Part shown: positions 1 to 7,348 of the stretch, piece after piece
Numbering within the stretch: position 1 is the stretch's first letter
Layout: each line of letters starts with the position of its first letter
Assembly (NCBI GenBank): GCA_017520105.1
Contig: JAFWRL010000146.1
Span: 1 to 11,944 of the forward strand
DNA: 11,944 bases
Origin: Fibrobacter sp.
Lineage (GTDB): Bacteria > Fibrobacterota > Fibrobacteria > Fibrobacterales > Fibrobacteraceae
Direction of reading: 5' to 3'
The notes under the pieces: model-generated
Seen by the model: the letters and a program-made list of their open reading frames with translations, nothing else
Database searches by the model: none
Told to the model about the DNA's origin: nothing
Made by a program: the position numbers and the translations under genes

Positions 1-1
1 C

Positions 2-103
2 TACAAACTGAATCCGATGGGTCTATCGTTTTTGCCCAAGAGCCTACGCCCGACGAGAATCAAGTTCTCCATCGGGATGGGGTTTGTTAATTCCTGGCAG
101 TAG
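2..103 (+). CDS. Possible 3' end of a gene, product unknown
   Basis: Reading frame 2 is open from the window edge to a TAG at 101-103 and encodes 33 residues that include the stretch IKFSIGMGF, alternating polar and hydrophobic residues as in the last strands of an outer-membrane beta-barrel. Frame 1 is also open, to a TAA at 88-90, so the frame is not certain. No start or domain is visible, and the palindromic non-coding DNA that follows is consistent with a gene ending here. It could equally be non-coding. Only sequence to the left of the window would settle it. Confidence 0.3.
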   Translation, partial: YKLNPMGLSFLPKSLRPTRIKFSIGMGFVNSWQ

Positions 104-130
104 CCCGGAATTAACCGCTTCGCCGGCGGC

Positions 131-346
131 TCGGTCATGATCATGCAAGCATGATCGCGACTCTCGCCTTAGGGCGAAGTCATCAACAGTTGGCAATAAA
201 AGATTCCCAACAATAAATCAAAATAGTACTTCATGCGGGCGGGGCCCCAGCTCAGAGTTGACGCCTGCGGCGTCCGTCGCTACGGTTCGGTCATGCCGGT
301 CTGCATGCAGCCCGTCGCGACACTCACCTTGCAGACTTTTGCGAAG
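131..346. repeat. Two diverged copies of a palindrome-bearing intergenic repeat
   Basis: Two blocks share the same order of words. Copy A (131-178) has TCGGTCATG at 131, a perfect 8-bp inverted repeat GATCATGC-AA-GCATGATC (139-156), then TCGCGACTCTCGCCTT (155-170). Copy B (287-346) has TCGGTCATG at 287, the palindrome CTGCATGCAG (301-310), then TCGCGACACTCACCTT (315-330), which matches copy A at 14 of 16 bases. A further small hairpin, GACGCC-TGC-GGCGTC, lies at 260-274, and GGGGCCCC at 241-248. No open frame of useful length crosses the region. The whole interval 104-424 appears non-coding. The conserved flanks with a variable palindromic centre suggest a dispersed intergenic repeat family; that is inference from two copies only. 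Confidence 0.5.
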
Positions 347-424
347 GTATTCCTTGGCCGACGCTTATTGCATTATAAAACGTATCTGCAATTATAACTG
401 TGTAAGCTATTCAAGACGTTTATA

Positions 425-448
425 AAAAGGCGACCGAAGTCGCCTTTT
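425..448. terminator. Rho-independent terminator, probably bidirectional
   Basis: A perfect 10-bp stem AAAAGGCGAC / GTCGCCTTTT encloses the tetraloop CGAA. The A-run on one arm and T-run on the other make it able to act in both directions. It starts seven bases past the TAG (455-457) of the minus-strand lipoprotein gene and so most likely ends that transcript. Confidence 0.85.
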
Positions 449-454
449 CGTTTG

Positions 455-898
455 CTAGTAGATATAGCTTGGAGTTTTGTTGGCTTCGCCGGGGAGCAGT
501 TGGCCGGGGCTCGTACGCTCGGCGTCTCGGCCTTTAAAATTCGGATTGAGCTTTTTGATGTTTTTCGCTTTCACTTCGGCCTGAACATCCAGCAAGTGCC
601 GTTCCCATTCCTGAATGGCGCCATCAAGTTCCACACGAGCATTCAGCATCAGTTCCTTGAGCTGCATGAGTTCCAACATGCGTTCGCGCTTCATCACCCA
701 AAGTTCTTCTTCTTCGGGCATGCGTTCAATGTTGAATAGCAAATTCAAATATTTTTCTTCTGCTTCGCGATACGCTTTGTACGTATCTTCATAGACGAGG
801 TTACGGTCATCGGCCATCGTCTGCTGCGAAGACACGTGGGTCGCACAGCCAAAAAAGCTACACGCAAAAGGAATAAGCAACAAAGATTTAAAACGCAT
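455..898 (-). CDS. Small helical lipoprotein of unknown function
   Basis: A 147-residue protein starting at the ATG at 896-898. The frame can be extended to a TTG at 911-913, but the ATG gives a textbook lipoprotein signal: MRFKSLLL, a hydrophobic core, then FFGC with the Cys at residue 18. No clear Shine-Dalgarno site precedes either start. The mature part is rich in Glu, Leu, Arg and Lys (roughly residues 33-115) and should form long helices, possibly a coiled coil; there is no recognised enzymatic motif. The end is Gly/Pro-rich. It is the last gene of the minus-strand cluster, 86 bases after the preceding lipoprotein gene and just before the terminator at 425-448. Its role is unknown; a periplasmic or outer-membrane structural lipoprotein is a guess. 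Confidence 0.7.
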   Translation of the reverse strand: MRFKSLLLIPFACSFFGCATHVSSQQTMADDRNLVYEDTYKAYREAEEKYLNLLFNIERMPEEEELWVMKRERMLELMQLKELMLNARVELDGAIQEWERHLLDVQAEVKAKNIKKLNPNFKGRDAERTSPGQLLPGEANKTPSYIY

Positions 899-984
899 GA
901 GATTAAAGTACAAAAATGGAAAGAACGAAATTGAGGACCAGCCTCGCAGATTAACGGCTCAAAGCGATTATAAGTCGCAAGCCC

Positions 985-1911
985 TTATTCTGCGGCTTCG
1001 GGCACATCGCGCTTGATGTTGTAAAGTCTCTCGTACGAGACATGACTCGTAAACGTGACCGAGTCCTTCGTCTCAGGATGGACCATCGTATGCGTTCCAA
1101 CCTTGACCTCACGTTCCTGACATGGCACGCCGGTCGTGGGTTCAATCATGACCTCGTACTCGGTGCGATACTCGCCCTTATGGCCTGCCGTATAGAGCTT
1201 AAACTTGTCCGGGACGATTTTGCTCCCTACATGCTGTTCCCAAATAAAATACGGGAAACTTTCTGTTTCCTGCAGATAAACCACGTAATCCAGGCACTTG
1301 CGGTGGTCGCGGTTCGTAAAGCCCTTGGTCACGACAGAATCTATTTTAATAAGGGCAAAGTTCAACCGTCCCTGCTGCTTGAGAAGTTCCGTCACATTGC
1401 CTTTCACGGGAACAACGCCCTTGAGCAAGTGGCCCATTTCCCAGCGATGCTTTTCCAATCGTTTGAGGTGGGGCTTGAAGTCGGGGTTCAGGAGCTGGGC
1501 GCGCCAGCGGGTCGGCATCGGGATATGAGCAAGCAACGTATCGTAGCCGTCATCAATTCCTGTGAGCGTAGTCACATTTCGATCGACAGCTGTAAGGTTT
1601 ACTTCCTTGATACGCCAAGCGAGTTCAGTCGGCATAAAATTCTTGAGGTATCCGCGGGACTTGTCGATGACATAATTGCGCTTTACAAACGTCGTATCGC
1701 CTTTCATAGAGTAGTTCACATCAGCATACGTCGCCGTAATCGTTCCCATTTTTTCTTCGCCCTTCAAATCCAGAGTCGCATAATAGCTTTCGGTATATAG
1801 TTCGAGCGTGACTGGGTCTTTTAATTTATAGTCAACAGACACTTCGGATTCACCGCAAGCGCCAAGCATTGCGGCCACAAACATTCCACTCAAAAATTTT
1901 ATTTTATTCAT
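985..1911 (-). CDS. Lipoprotein of unknown function, about 308 aa
   Basis: The preferred start is the ATG at 1909-1911, which gives the signal MNKIKFLSGMFVAAMLGAC with the lipobox LGAC (Cys 19); a TTG four codons upstream (1921-1923) is possible but adds nothing. The mature protein mixes beta-prone and charged segments, with a central Arg/Lys/His-rich stretch (LKRLEKHRWEMGHLLKG) and a Cys in CLDYVVYL and another in VPCQERE. I recognise no family. It lies 12 bases downstream of another lipoprotein gene on the same strand, so the two are probably co-transcribed, and perhaps interact. The TAA is at 985-987, and the 70-odd bases after it hold no convincing terminator. A sizeable frame on the opposite strand (1042-1800) is judged a shadow, because this strand has the lipoprotein signal and fits the operon. 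Confidence 0.75.
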   Translation of the reverse strand: MNKIKFLSGMFVAAMLGACGESEVSVDYKLKDPVTLELYTESYYATLDLKGEEKMGTITATYADVNYSMKGDTTFVKRNYVIDKSRGYLKNFMPTELAWRIKEVNLTAVDRNVTTLTGIDDGYDTLLAHIPMPTRWRAQLLNPDFKPHLKRLEKHRWEMGHLLKGVVPVKGNVTELLKQQGRLNFALIKIDSVVTKGFTNRDHRKCLDYVVYLQETESFPYFIWEQHVGSKIVPDKFKLYTAGHKGEYRTEYEVMIEPTTGVPCQEREVKVGTHTMVHPETKDSVTFTSHVSYERLYNIKRDVPEAAE

Positions 1912-1923
1912 CAAAACAACCAA

Positions 1924-2367
1924 TTATTCATTGACAATTGTAAGTTCTTTTAAAGCAATCACTCCCTTTTCGGACGATACTTCAACAACAACTGTTCCAG
2001 GCGCCTTGAGTTTCGTCATTTCGCGGGCTGTTGCATAGCCTCCACGACGTGAGCGAGCTTCAAGCGTAAAGGCTTCCATTTTATCCGAAACACGGAAATC
2101 GTGTTCCCAAAGCTTTTCGCCCTTTCTGGCAAGCGTTCCTTCGTAGAACGCAAATTTTAACGTGTTAAAGTCAAAACCTGTTCCGTAACGTAACTGGATG
2201 ATGAGTTCGTCAGCCATCCTAAATACGCTACCTGTATCGGCGACATAGCCCACAGCCGGATTCCATTCTCGACCGCAAGCAATCACAGGCTCTGATTTTG
2301 AACAACCCGCAAACAAAGCACCCATAGAGAGTGCAGCTAACATAGCGACTTTTTTTGTTTTTTTCAT
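1924..2367 (-). CDS. Small lipoprotein of unknown function, 147 aa
   Basis: The start at 2365-2367 is chosen because a GAGGG-type Shine-Dalgarno site sits about eight bases upstream and because it yields a clean lipoprotein signal, MKKTKKVAMLAALSMGALF followed by AGC (lipobox FAGC, Cys 22). A longer frame runs to 2433 but would bury this signal behind 22 extra residues and overlap rlmD. The mature domain (about 120 residues) looks all-beta, with alternating hydrophobic residues such as ELIIQLRYG, LKFAFYEG and GTVVVEVSS, and a second Cys in IACGREW. No known family is recognised. It begins 49 bases after the rlmD stop and ends 12 bases before the next lipoprotein gene, which supports one operon. 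Confidence 0.75.
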   Translation of the reverse strand: MKKTKKVAMLAALSMGALFAGCSKSEPVIACGREWNPAVGYVADTGSVFRMADELIIQLRYGTGFDFNTLKFAFYEGTLARKGEKLWEHDFRVSDKMEAFTLEARSRRGGYATAREMTKLKAPGTVVVEVSSEKGVIALKELTIVNE

Positions 2368-2416
2368 GGCATTGCCCTCTTTTTTCCCAACAGCAATTAT
2401 TAAGTTAGCAAAAAAA

Positions 2417-3793
2417 TTAGCGGTCAAGTACAAACATCATCTCAAGATGGGGCGTTTGAGGGTAAAAAGCGAACCCTTCGGCATGGGAAAGGGAAAATCC
2501 GGCCTCAGAAAACTTCGAAAAGTCGCGTGCAAGAGTCACCGGGTCGCACGAAACGTAAATTAAACGTTTCACAGAGCTTTTGACGATAGCGGCTAGTGCT
2601 TCTTTGGGCAGCCCCGTACGCGGAGGATCGACGATAAGCGTCGCGGGAACATTGACCACATTTTCAAGCAGCCAATCTTCGGCAGGCGCAGAGATATTTT
2701 CGACTTCGGATGATGTCGGAACTGCCGTGGCCATAGACAAATTAACGTTCGCATGTTTAAGGCAGCCTTCTTCGCGTTCAACGGTCGTAATCTTTTTAAA
2801 CTTGTCCTGTAAAATGCACGCAAAAAAACCGACACCACTAAACAAGTCAATCAGCCAATCGTTAGTTGATTTTCCGCTGGCAAGCCCTTCGTCAACAGCA
2901 TTGCGAACGGCATCGACAAGCTTCGGGAGGAGCCCCAAATTGCTCTGGAAAAAGACGGATGCATCGGCTTCTATCTTGCGGCCAGCAATTTCAACATGGC
3001 TCACGGCGTGCGCATCGAATTCGGACTTGCGCATTCCTGGGTAGTAAAACGAGATTTCACCGACTCCGTTATCGAAAATGTTGACGTCTAGTTCGCGCGA
3101 GAAACGATGAAAAACATCGCGATGTTCTAAATGACCGCCCGCATTTTTTGAATCGCCCACAAGAAGCGCTGCAGCTGGCCCGCGTAAAAAGTCGTTCAAT
3201 GCGTCAGTCAGCACAGGGCAATTTTCAAACGGGACAATGTCATTGCTTTCTTCGCCGCGGAAACCGAATGTCGCACGACCATTCGGCAACTTGCGAAACA
3301 CGACACGAGCACGATTCCTGTAGCCCCACGCATTCCCCGTATGGATGACAAAATCTTCGGGCAGTTCCGCATGGGCCAAGCGCCTAAAATTTTCGCGTTC
3401 GACCTTTTCCAAATATTCCGCTTGCTTTTCAGATGCGAGATGTTGCAAACTGCAGCCGCCGCATTTTCCGTACAGCGGGCAAAGTGGTTTCACGCGATCG
3501 GGGCTAGCTTCCAAAACTTCGACAACACGGCCCTTGGTAAAATCCTTCTTCTGGAAAGTAAGACGCACCTTACAGATTTCGCCCGGCAAGGCTCCCGCTA
3601 CAAAACACACGCGACCATCTTCCAAGCGAGCCAAGCCCTCGCCCCCCTGCACCATCTTTTCGATGCGGAGCGTGAAGCTTTCACCACGCGATTCGCGACT
3701 AGAGCCGCGGCGGTCGTTATTACTGTTCGGACGCGAGCCCTTAAAAGGGGAGCATTTGCCCTTAAAGCGATTGTTTCTGCGAAAGTCTTGCAT
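2417..3793 (-). CDS. rlmD: 23S rRNA (uracil-C5)-methyltransferase, RlmD/RumA type
   Basis: This cytoplasmic enzyme family transfers a methyl group from S-adenosylmethionine to C5 of a uridine in RNA. The 458-residue protein begins with a basic, Arg/Asn/Ser-rich tail (1-37), then a TRAM RNA-binding domain (about 40-97). A 4Fe-4S site is indicated by Cys105, Cys111 and Cys114 (CPLYGKCGGC) plus Cys192. The catalytic domain shows FFQSN (281-285), SAM motif I DLFSGVG (316-322), VDPPRTGL (388-395), the nucleophile Cys416 in YVSCDPVTLARD, and the presumed general base Glu451 near the C-terminus. All key residues are present. Family members include RlmD, RlmC and TrmA; the Fe-S cluster with an N-terminal TRAM domain favours RlmD, but the exact rRNA target cannot be read from sequence. 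Start is the ATG at 3791-3793; no strong ribosome site is seen. It heads the minus-strand cluster, with lipoprotein genes downstream. Confidence 0.93.
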   Translation of the reverse strand: MQDFRRNNRFKGKCSPFKGSRPNSNNDRRGSSRESRGESFTLRIEKMVQGGEGLARLEDGRVCFVAGALPGEICKVRLTFQKKDFTKGRVVEVLEASPDRVKPLCPLYGKCGGCSLQHLASEKQAEYLEKVERENFRRLAHAELPEDFVIHTGNAWGYRNRARVVFRKLPNGRATFGFRGEESNDIVPFENCPVLTDALNDFLRGPAAALLVGDSKNAGGHLEHRDVFHRFSRELDVNIFDNGVGEISFYYPGMRKSEFDAHAVSHVEIAGRKIEADASVFFQSNLGLLPKLVDAVRNAVDEGLASGKSTNDWLIDLFSGVGFFACILQDKFKKITTVEREEGCLKHANVNLSMATAVPTSSEVENISAPAEDWLLENVVNVPATLIVDPPRTGLPKEALAAIVKSSVKRLIYVSCDPVTLARDFSKFSEAGFSLSHAEGFAFYPQTPHLEMMFVLDR

Positions 3794-3981
3794 GCAAGCA
3801 AAAATAGAAATTAAACGAAATAGCGAACTGAGAGAAACCTTGAGTTAGGGATTTGCGGGCAGTTGGAGGTAAGAATTGAGTACGTGTTTTTGGGCAGCCG
3901 TATAATATAATACAGACTTAACGATAATTATAATACAAGGTTGATGGATATCGCGAATTATTGAATCTTGAAAAAATTTTT

Positions 3982-4011
3982 TTGTTCCCTCCTTGAAAAA
4001 AAGTTTATACT
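3982..4011 (+). promoter_or_regulatory. Candidate sigma70-type promoter for the metalloprotease gene
   Basis: TTGTTC (3982-3987) and TATACT (4006-4011) are separated by 18 bases, which would start transcription near 4018, about 20 bases before the GTG start. The -10 box matches the consensus at five of six positions. Other TATAAT words further upstream lack a well spaced -35, so this one is preferred, but the call rests on consensus matching alone. Confidence 0.35.
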
Positions 4012-4025
4012 TATTCATTGGATAT

Positions 4026-4033
4026 GAGGAGGT
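4026..4033 (+). promoter_or_regulatory. Strong Shine-Dalgarno site fixing a GTG start
   Basis: GAGGAGGT ends four bases before the GTG at 4038-4040. It decides the start of the metalloprotease: the longest frame begins at a TTG at 3993 inside the presumed promoter, has no ribosome site and would put 15 extra residues before the signal peptide. Confidence 0.75.
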
Positions 4034-4037
4034 GGGT

Positions 4038-6179
4038 GTGAAAGTCGTTCACATAGTGTTACCCTTATTAATGTTGGCTGCACAATGTTTTGCGGTTCCA
4101 GCGAGCGATGAAACATTTTTCTTGAAACAGCCTGACGGGAGTACCATCGAGGTTCGTTACGTGGGCGATGAAAACTTTCATGCGCTTGTATCTGCAGACG
4201 GCTATATTCTGCAAAAGGATGCACTCGGTTATTATGCCTATGTTAACGAAAAAGGCGAGTCTTCGGGTATTTACGCTCGCGATGCACAAGACCGCAGTAC
4301 AACGGACAAAGATTTTTTAGCAGGACTCGATCCGGAAGCAATCTATCAAAAAATGATAGACAACGCTCCAATGGAAGATGTTCCCGACTACGGAATTCCT
4401 AAATTCATTTCACCCAGAATACAGCGTTTACCCACTCCAAAATACAACCTTACATTGGGCGAACTCCGTGGAATAATATTGCTTGTACAATTTTCCGATG
4501 TCAAATTCAAAAGTTCGAACCCCCAGAAGCTATACACAGATTTCATGAACAAGGAAGGGTTCAGCGAATTTGCACACAGCGGCAGCGTAAGGGATTATTT
4601 TATACAAAATTCCATGGGGAAATTCACCCCAACATTTGACGTTTATGGTCCCATAACGGTTCCTGGCAGCAGGGAATCTTACGGAAACACCTTGACCGGA
4701 AACAAAGGCGCAAAACAAGCCATGCAAGAAGCCTTGGATACGCTTGTCAAGCGTGGTGGAATTGATTTTTCGCTATACGACAAGGATAAAGACGGTTTTG
4801 TTGACTTCTTTTTTATGCTTTTTGCAGGTATCGGTGCCGCCAATTCCGGAAACAAAAACGCCATTTGGCCCCATGCAGGGAATATCGGCAATATTGGGAA
4901 CCCGAAAAACGGGGTAAAGCTAACGGACAACATTTATATGAACCGATATGCCTGCGCTAACGAAATAAGCGGCAAGGCCTACAAAAAAGACAGCGCTACC
5001 TCTACCATAGAAGGAATCGGAACGGTCGTACATGAATTCGGCCATGTCCTTGGCCTACCCGACCTGTACGACACAAAAAAGACGAATCCCCGCAAGCCAT
5101 TGGGCAGCTGGGACATCATGGCCAGCGGAAGCTACAACTGCCCCAACAACACCTACAACACGCAATGCTGTTCGCCTCCTTTATTTTCCGCTTTCGAAAG
5201 AATGTCACTTGGGTGGTTCACGCCGACGGAACTCAACGATACCGGTTCCGTAAAACTGGACAAACTAGATGACAATATAGCCTTCAGCGTCACCAATCCC
5301 AAAAATCCAAACGAAATGTTCTTACTGGAATATCGAACAAAGAAGAACTGGGACAGGGGGCAAAAATCTTCAGGAATGCTGATTTGGCATATCGATTACT
5401 CCGATTCCGTATGGAAAAAAGGAGGCATCAACAGCGACAGCAACCACATCTATGTCAATATCATCGAAGCCATACCCGAGACTAGTACCAGTGCGGCAAC
5501 GACAGACCCGTTCCCGGGCTCGGGCAAGGTCACCGATTTCAACAAATTCATATTCTGGAACGGCGACGACATGAAGATTGCCCTTTCCAACATTACAGAA
5601 TCACCGGACACAAATTACATCACCTTTACAGTCGATATGACTATCAGGTCATCTTCATCAATATCGTCAAGTTCCTCCGTTTCATCAAGTTCTGCGGCAC
5701 TATCAAGTTCGTCAGTTCTGTCTAGTTCTGCAACGTCTTCAAGTTCGTCGATTTTCTCTAGTTCCGCGACATCATCGAGTTCAGGAACAGGTTTGTCAAG
5801 TACGGCTGAGCCAAGTTCGTCCAGTTCGGCACTTGTTTCTTCGAGTTCGGGAGTCACGTCGTCCAGTTCGGCAACTTCGTCGTCTTCGGAAATAATTGCA
5901 TCTAGTTCCAGCGATTATACGACTCCTATTGCATACAAAGCGACTGCACAAATCGTTAAAGTCAGAGCGCGCAACGGGGACATTTACATCCATGCTCCGC
6001 AACAAGGCGAAAAGACCGTGCGGATATTCTCGCCCATCGGAACATTACTGTTCGAAAAAACGATGGACGGCACCGAACTCGTTATTGAAAAAGTCCGAGA
6101 ACTGCGAAACGCAAACGTCATCCTGTCCGTAACGCAAGGGAACAAGCGACTGTTTACGGGAATGATAGCTCAGAACTAG
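4038..6179 (+). CDS. Secreted M6-family metalloprotease with poly-Ser linker
   Basis: A 713-residue secreted zinc endopeptidase of the M6 (immune inhibitor A-like) type. From the GTG start (see the ribosome site at 4026-4033) the signal peptide is MKVVHIVLPLLMLAAQCFA. A pro-region follows, then the catalytic domain (about 145-400). It has a Ca-binding-like DKDKDG loop (248-253) and the zinc motif HEFGHVLGLPD (332-342), fitting HExxHxxGxxD with His332, Glu333, His336 and a probable Asp342 ligand. GSWDIMASG follows as the downstream turn usual in M6 proteins. A linker of about 88 residues (538-625), mostly Ser with Ala, Val and Thr, leads to a C-terminal domain of about 85 residues that resembles the beta-sandwich sorting domains at the ends of secreted Fibrobacter proteins. 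Substrate is unknown; likely extracellular protein degradation. The gene stands alone, 96 bases ahead of the mla operon. The family call is firm; the sorting role is inference. Confidence 0.92.
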   Translation: MKVVHIVLPLLMLAAQCFAVPASDETFFLKQPDGSTIEVRYVGDENFHALVSADGYILQKDALGYYAYVNEKGESSGIYARDAQDRSTTDKDFLAGLDPEAIYQKMIDNAPMEDVPDYGIPKFISPRIQRLPTPKYNLTLGELRGIILLVQFSDVKFKSSNPQKLYTDFMNKEGFSEFAHSGSVRDYFIQNSMGKFTPTFDVYGPITVPGSRESYGNTLTGNKGAKQAMQEALDTLVKRGGIDFSLYDKDKDGFVDFFFMLFAGIGAANSGNKNAIWPHAGNIGNIGNPKNGVKLTDNIYMNRYACANEISGKAYKKDSATSTIEGIGTVVHEFGHVLGLPDLYDTKKTNPRKPLGSWDIMASGSYNCPNNTYNTQCCSPPLFSAFERMSLGWFTPTELNDTGSVKLDKLDDNIAFSVTNPKNPNEMFLLEYRTKKNWDRGQKSSGMLIWHIDYSDSVWKKGGINSDSNHIYVNIIEAIPETSTSAATTDPFPGSGKVTDFNKFIFWNGDDMKIALSNITESPDTNYITFTVDMTIRSSSSISSSSSVSSSSAALSSSSVLSSSATSSSSSIFSSSATSSSSGTGLSSTAEPSSSSSALVSSSSGVTSSSSATSSSSEIIASSSSDYTTPIAYKATAQIVKVRARNGDIYIHAPQQGEKTVRIFSPIGTLLFEKTMDGTELVIEKVRELRNANVILSVTQGNKRLFTGMIAQN

Positions 6180-6211
6180 CCGTTAGCCATCGGTTGTTGC
6201 ATTTCATCACG

Positions 6212-6249
6212 TATAATTACATGTACGTCGTTTTTGCTATACCTATAAT
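6212..6249 (+). promoter_or_regulatory. Possible promoter region for the mla operon
   Basis: The 96-base gap after the protease gene contains TATAAT at 6212-6217 and again at 6244-6249; the second would give a leader of about 20 bases before the ATG at 6276. Neither has a convincing -35 box at the usual spacing. No clear terminator for the protease gene is seen in the gap, so read-through is also possible. Confidence 0.3.
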
Positions 6250-6275
6250 GGAGATTTTTTCTAAATTTCCGCGCA

Positions 6276-7340
6276 ATGGAAACGACATCGATAGTTTTAC
6301 CCAATGCACTTACCGCAGCGAACAGCAAAAAGCTGCTCTCCAGTTGCAGGAGTGCCCTCAATAAAGGGGAGCTTTGTTTGGACGGCTCTAGCCTTACTTC
6401 GATGGACTACAGCGCCGATGCGTTTTTTGCACTTTTAGCAGAACTTTCCAAAAAGACGGGCAATAGGCTCGTCCTCGCCCACTTCAACCCGGAAATCAAG
6501 CAGCACCTGCAGAATCTCCGCAAAATGGAGCCACCCCAAAAGCCGCAGCGAGAAACGAACAACATCCTCGAAATGATGGGGAACGTCGGATTCATGCTGC
6601 TCCGCGAAACGTTCGAAGTGCTCGTTTTGCTCTTCATGTCCATTTACTGGACGCTAATCGGCCCGTTCGACAAGGGGAAAATCCACTTTGGCGGAATCAC
6701 CAAGCAGATGTTCAAGTCGGGCAGCGAAGCCATGGGAATTTGCTTTTTGTTCGTAGGACTCATTTGCCTTACGATGGCCTTGCAGAGTTCAGTGATGTTG
6801 AATGCTGTTGGCGGCGGCTCTTACCTCGCTTCGGGGCTCGGGTTCCTCATTTTTGCAGAAATCGGCCCGCTGCTCACGACGATTATTCTGGCCGGGCGTT
6901 CCGGTAGCGCCATGGCTGCAGAAATTGCGAACATGAGCGTTTGCGAAGAAGTCAAGGCGTTAAAGTCCATGGCGATTCCGCCGGTGCAGTACCTCGTGGT
7001 CCCGCGGTTCATCGCTTTAAGCGTCACGACGCCGATTCTTTCGTTCAGCGCGTCCATCGTCGGTAGCTTTGCCGGATTCCTCATTGCGTATTTCTTCTGC
7101 GACATTTCTTTCTCGAACTACATGATGGGGCTGCGCGACGGCATCGACCCGATGACGTTCCTCAAGAGTACCATCAAGGCGCTTGTGTTTGGCTGGATTG
7201 TAACGCTCATCGCCTGCAATAAGGGGCTGAACGCCCACGGCGGTGCAGAGGCGGTCGGTAAAGCGACCACGTCCAGCGTTGTGGCTGCGATTTGCACGAT
7301 TGTTGTTTCTGACACCCTTTTCGCCTTCATTTTCTACTAG
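6276..7340 (+). CDS. mlaE: MlaE-family lipid ABC permease with N-terminal STAS domain
   Basis: Inner-membrane permease subunit of a Mla/MCE-type phospholipid transporter. Of 354 residues, about 1-82 form a STAS-like (MlaB-like) cytoplasmic domain (CLDGSSLTSMDYSADAFFAL), and about 100-354 form the MlaE permease with roughly five to six membrane segments. The family signature is clear at 195-247: EIGPLLTTIILAGRSGSAMA, then AEIANM, EEVKAL and YLVVPRFIA. In E. coli the STAS protein MlaB is separate; here it is fused to the permease, an arrangement that also occurs in other phyla. Start is the ATG at 6276, with only a weak ribosome site; no earlier in-frame start is available. It is the first gene of a four-gene operon, 8 bases before the ATPase gene. 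Partner subunits MlaF and MlaD follow directly, which supports the assignment. Confidence 0.93.
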   Translation: METTSIVLPNALTAANSKKLLSSCRSALNKGELCLDGSSLTSMDYSADAFFALLAELSKKTGNRLVLAHFNPEIKQHLQNLRKMEPPQKPQRETNNILEMMGNVGFMLLRETFEVLVLLFMSIYWTLIGPFDKGKIHFGGITKQMFKSGSEAMGICFLFVGLICLTMALQSSVMLNAVGGGSYLASGLGFLIFAEIGPLLTTIILAGRSGSAMAAEIANMSVCEEVKALKSMAIPPVQYLVVPRFIALSVTTPILSFSASIVGSFAGFLIAYFFCDISFSNYMMGLRDGIDPMTFLKSTIKALVFGWIVTLIACNKGLNAHGGAEAVGKATTSSVVAAICTIVVSDTLFAFIFY

Positions 7341-7348
7341 AGGTCAAT

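Larger units (their letters stand above)
3794..4037. other. Divergent AT-rich intergenic region
   Basis: This 244-base gap separates the divergent rlmD and metalloprotease genes and should carry promoters for both. It is AT-rich, with several -10-like words on the + strand: TATAAT at 3901-3906 and at 3929-3934, and TATACT at 4006-4011. No gene, RNA or strong hairpin is visible. Confidence 0.5.

Noticed and set aside
1042..1800. 252-codon open frame on the + strand
   Set aside because: It is antisense to the 308-aa lipoprotein, has no signal, domain or ribosome site, and the opposite frame has a clean lipoprotein signal and operon context.
3345..3848. Long + strand frames opposite the start of rlmD
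   Set aside because: Antisense to an unmistakable TRAM/Fe-S methyltransferase, with no plausible protein features.
5615..5857. 80-codon acidic frame on the minus strand (many Glu-Leu-Asp repeats)
   Set aside because: It arises from reading the serine-linker codons backwards; repetitive content explains the open frame.
5653..5919. Serine-codon tract as a possible CRISPR or tandem DNA repeat array
   Set aside because: The periodicity is in-frame codon repetition coding for a poly-Ser linker; there are no spacers or constant repeat units.
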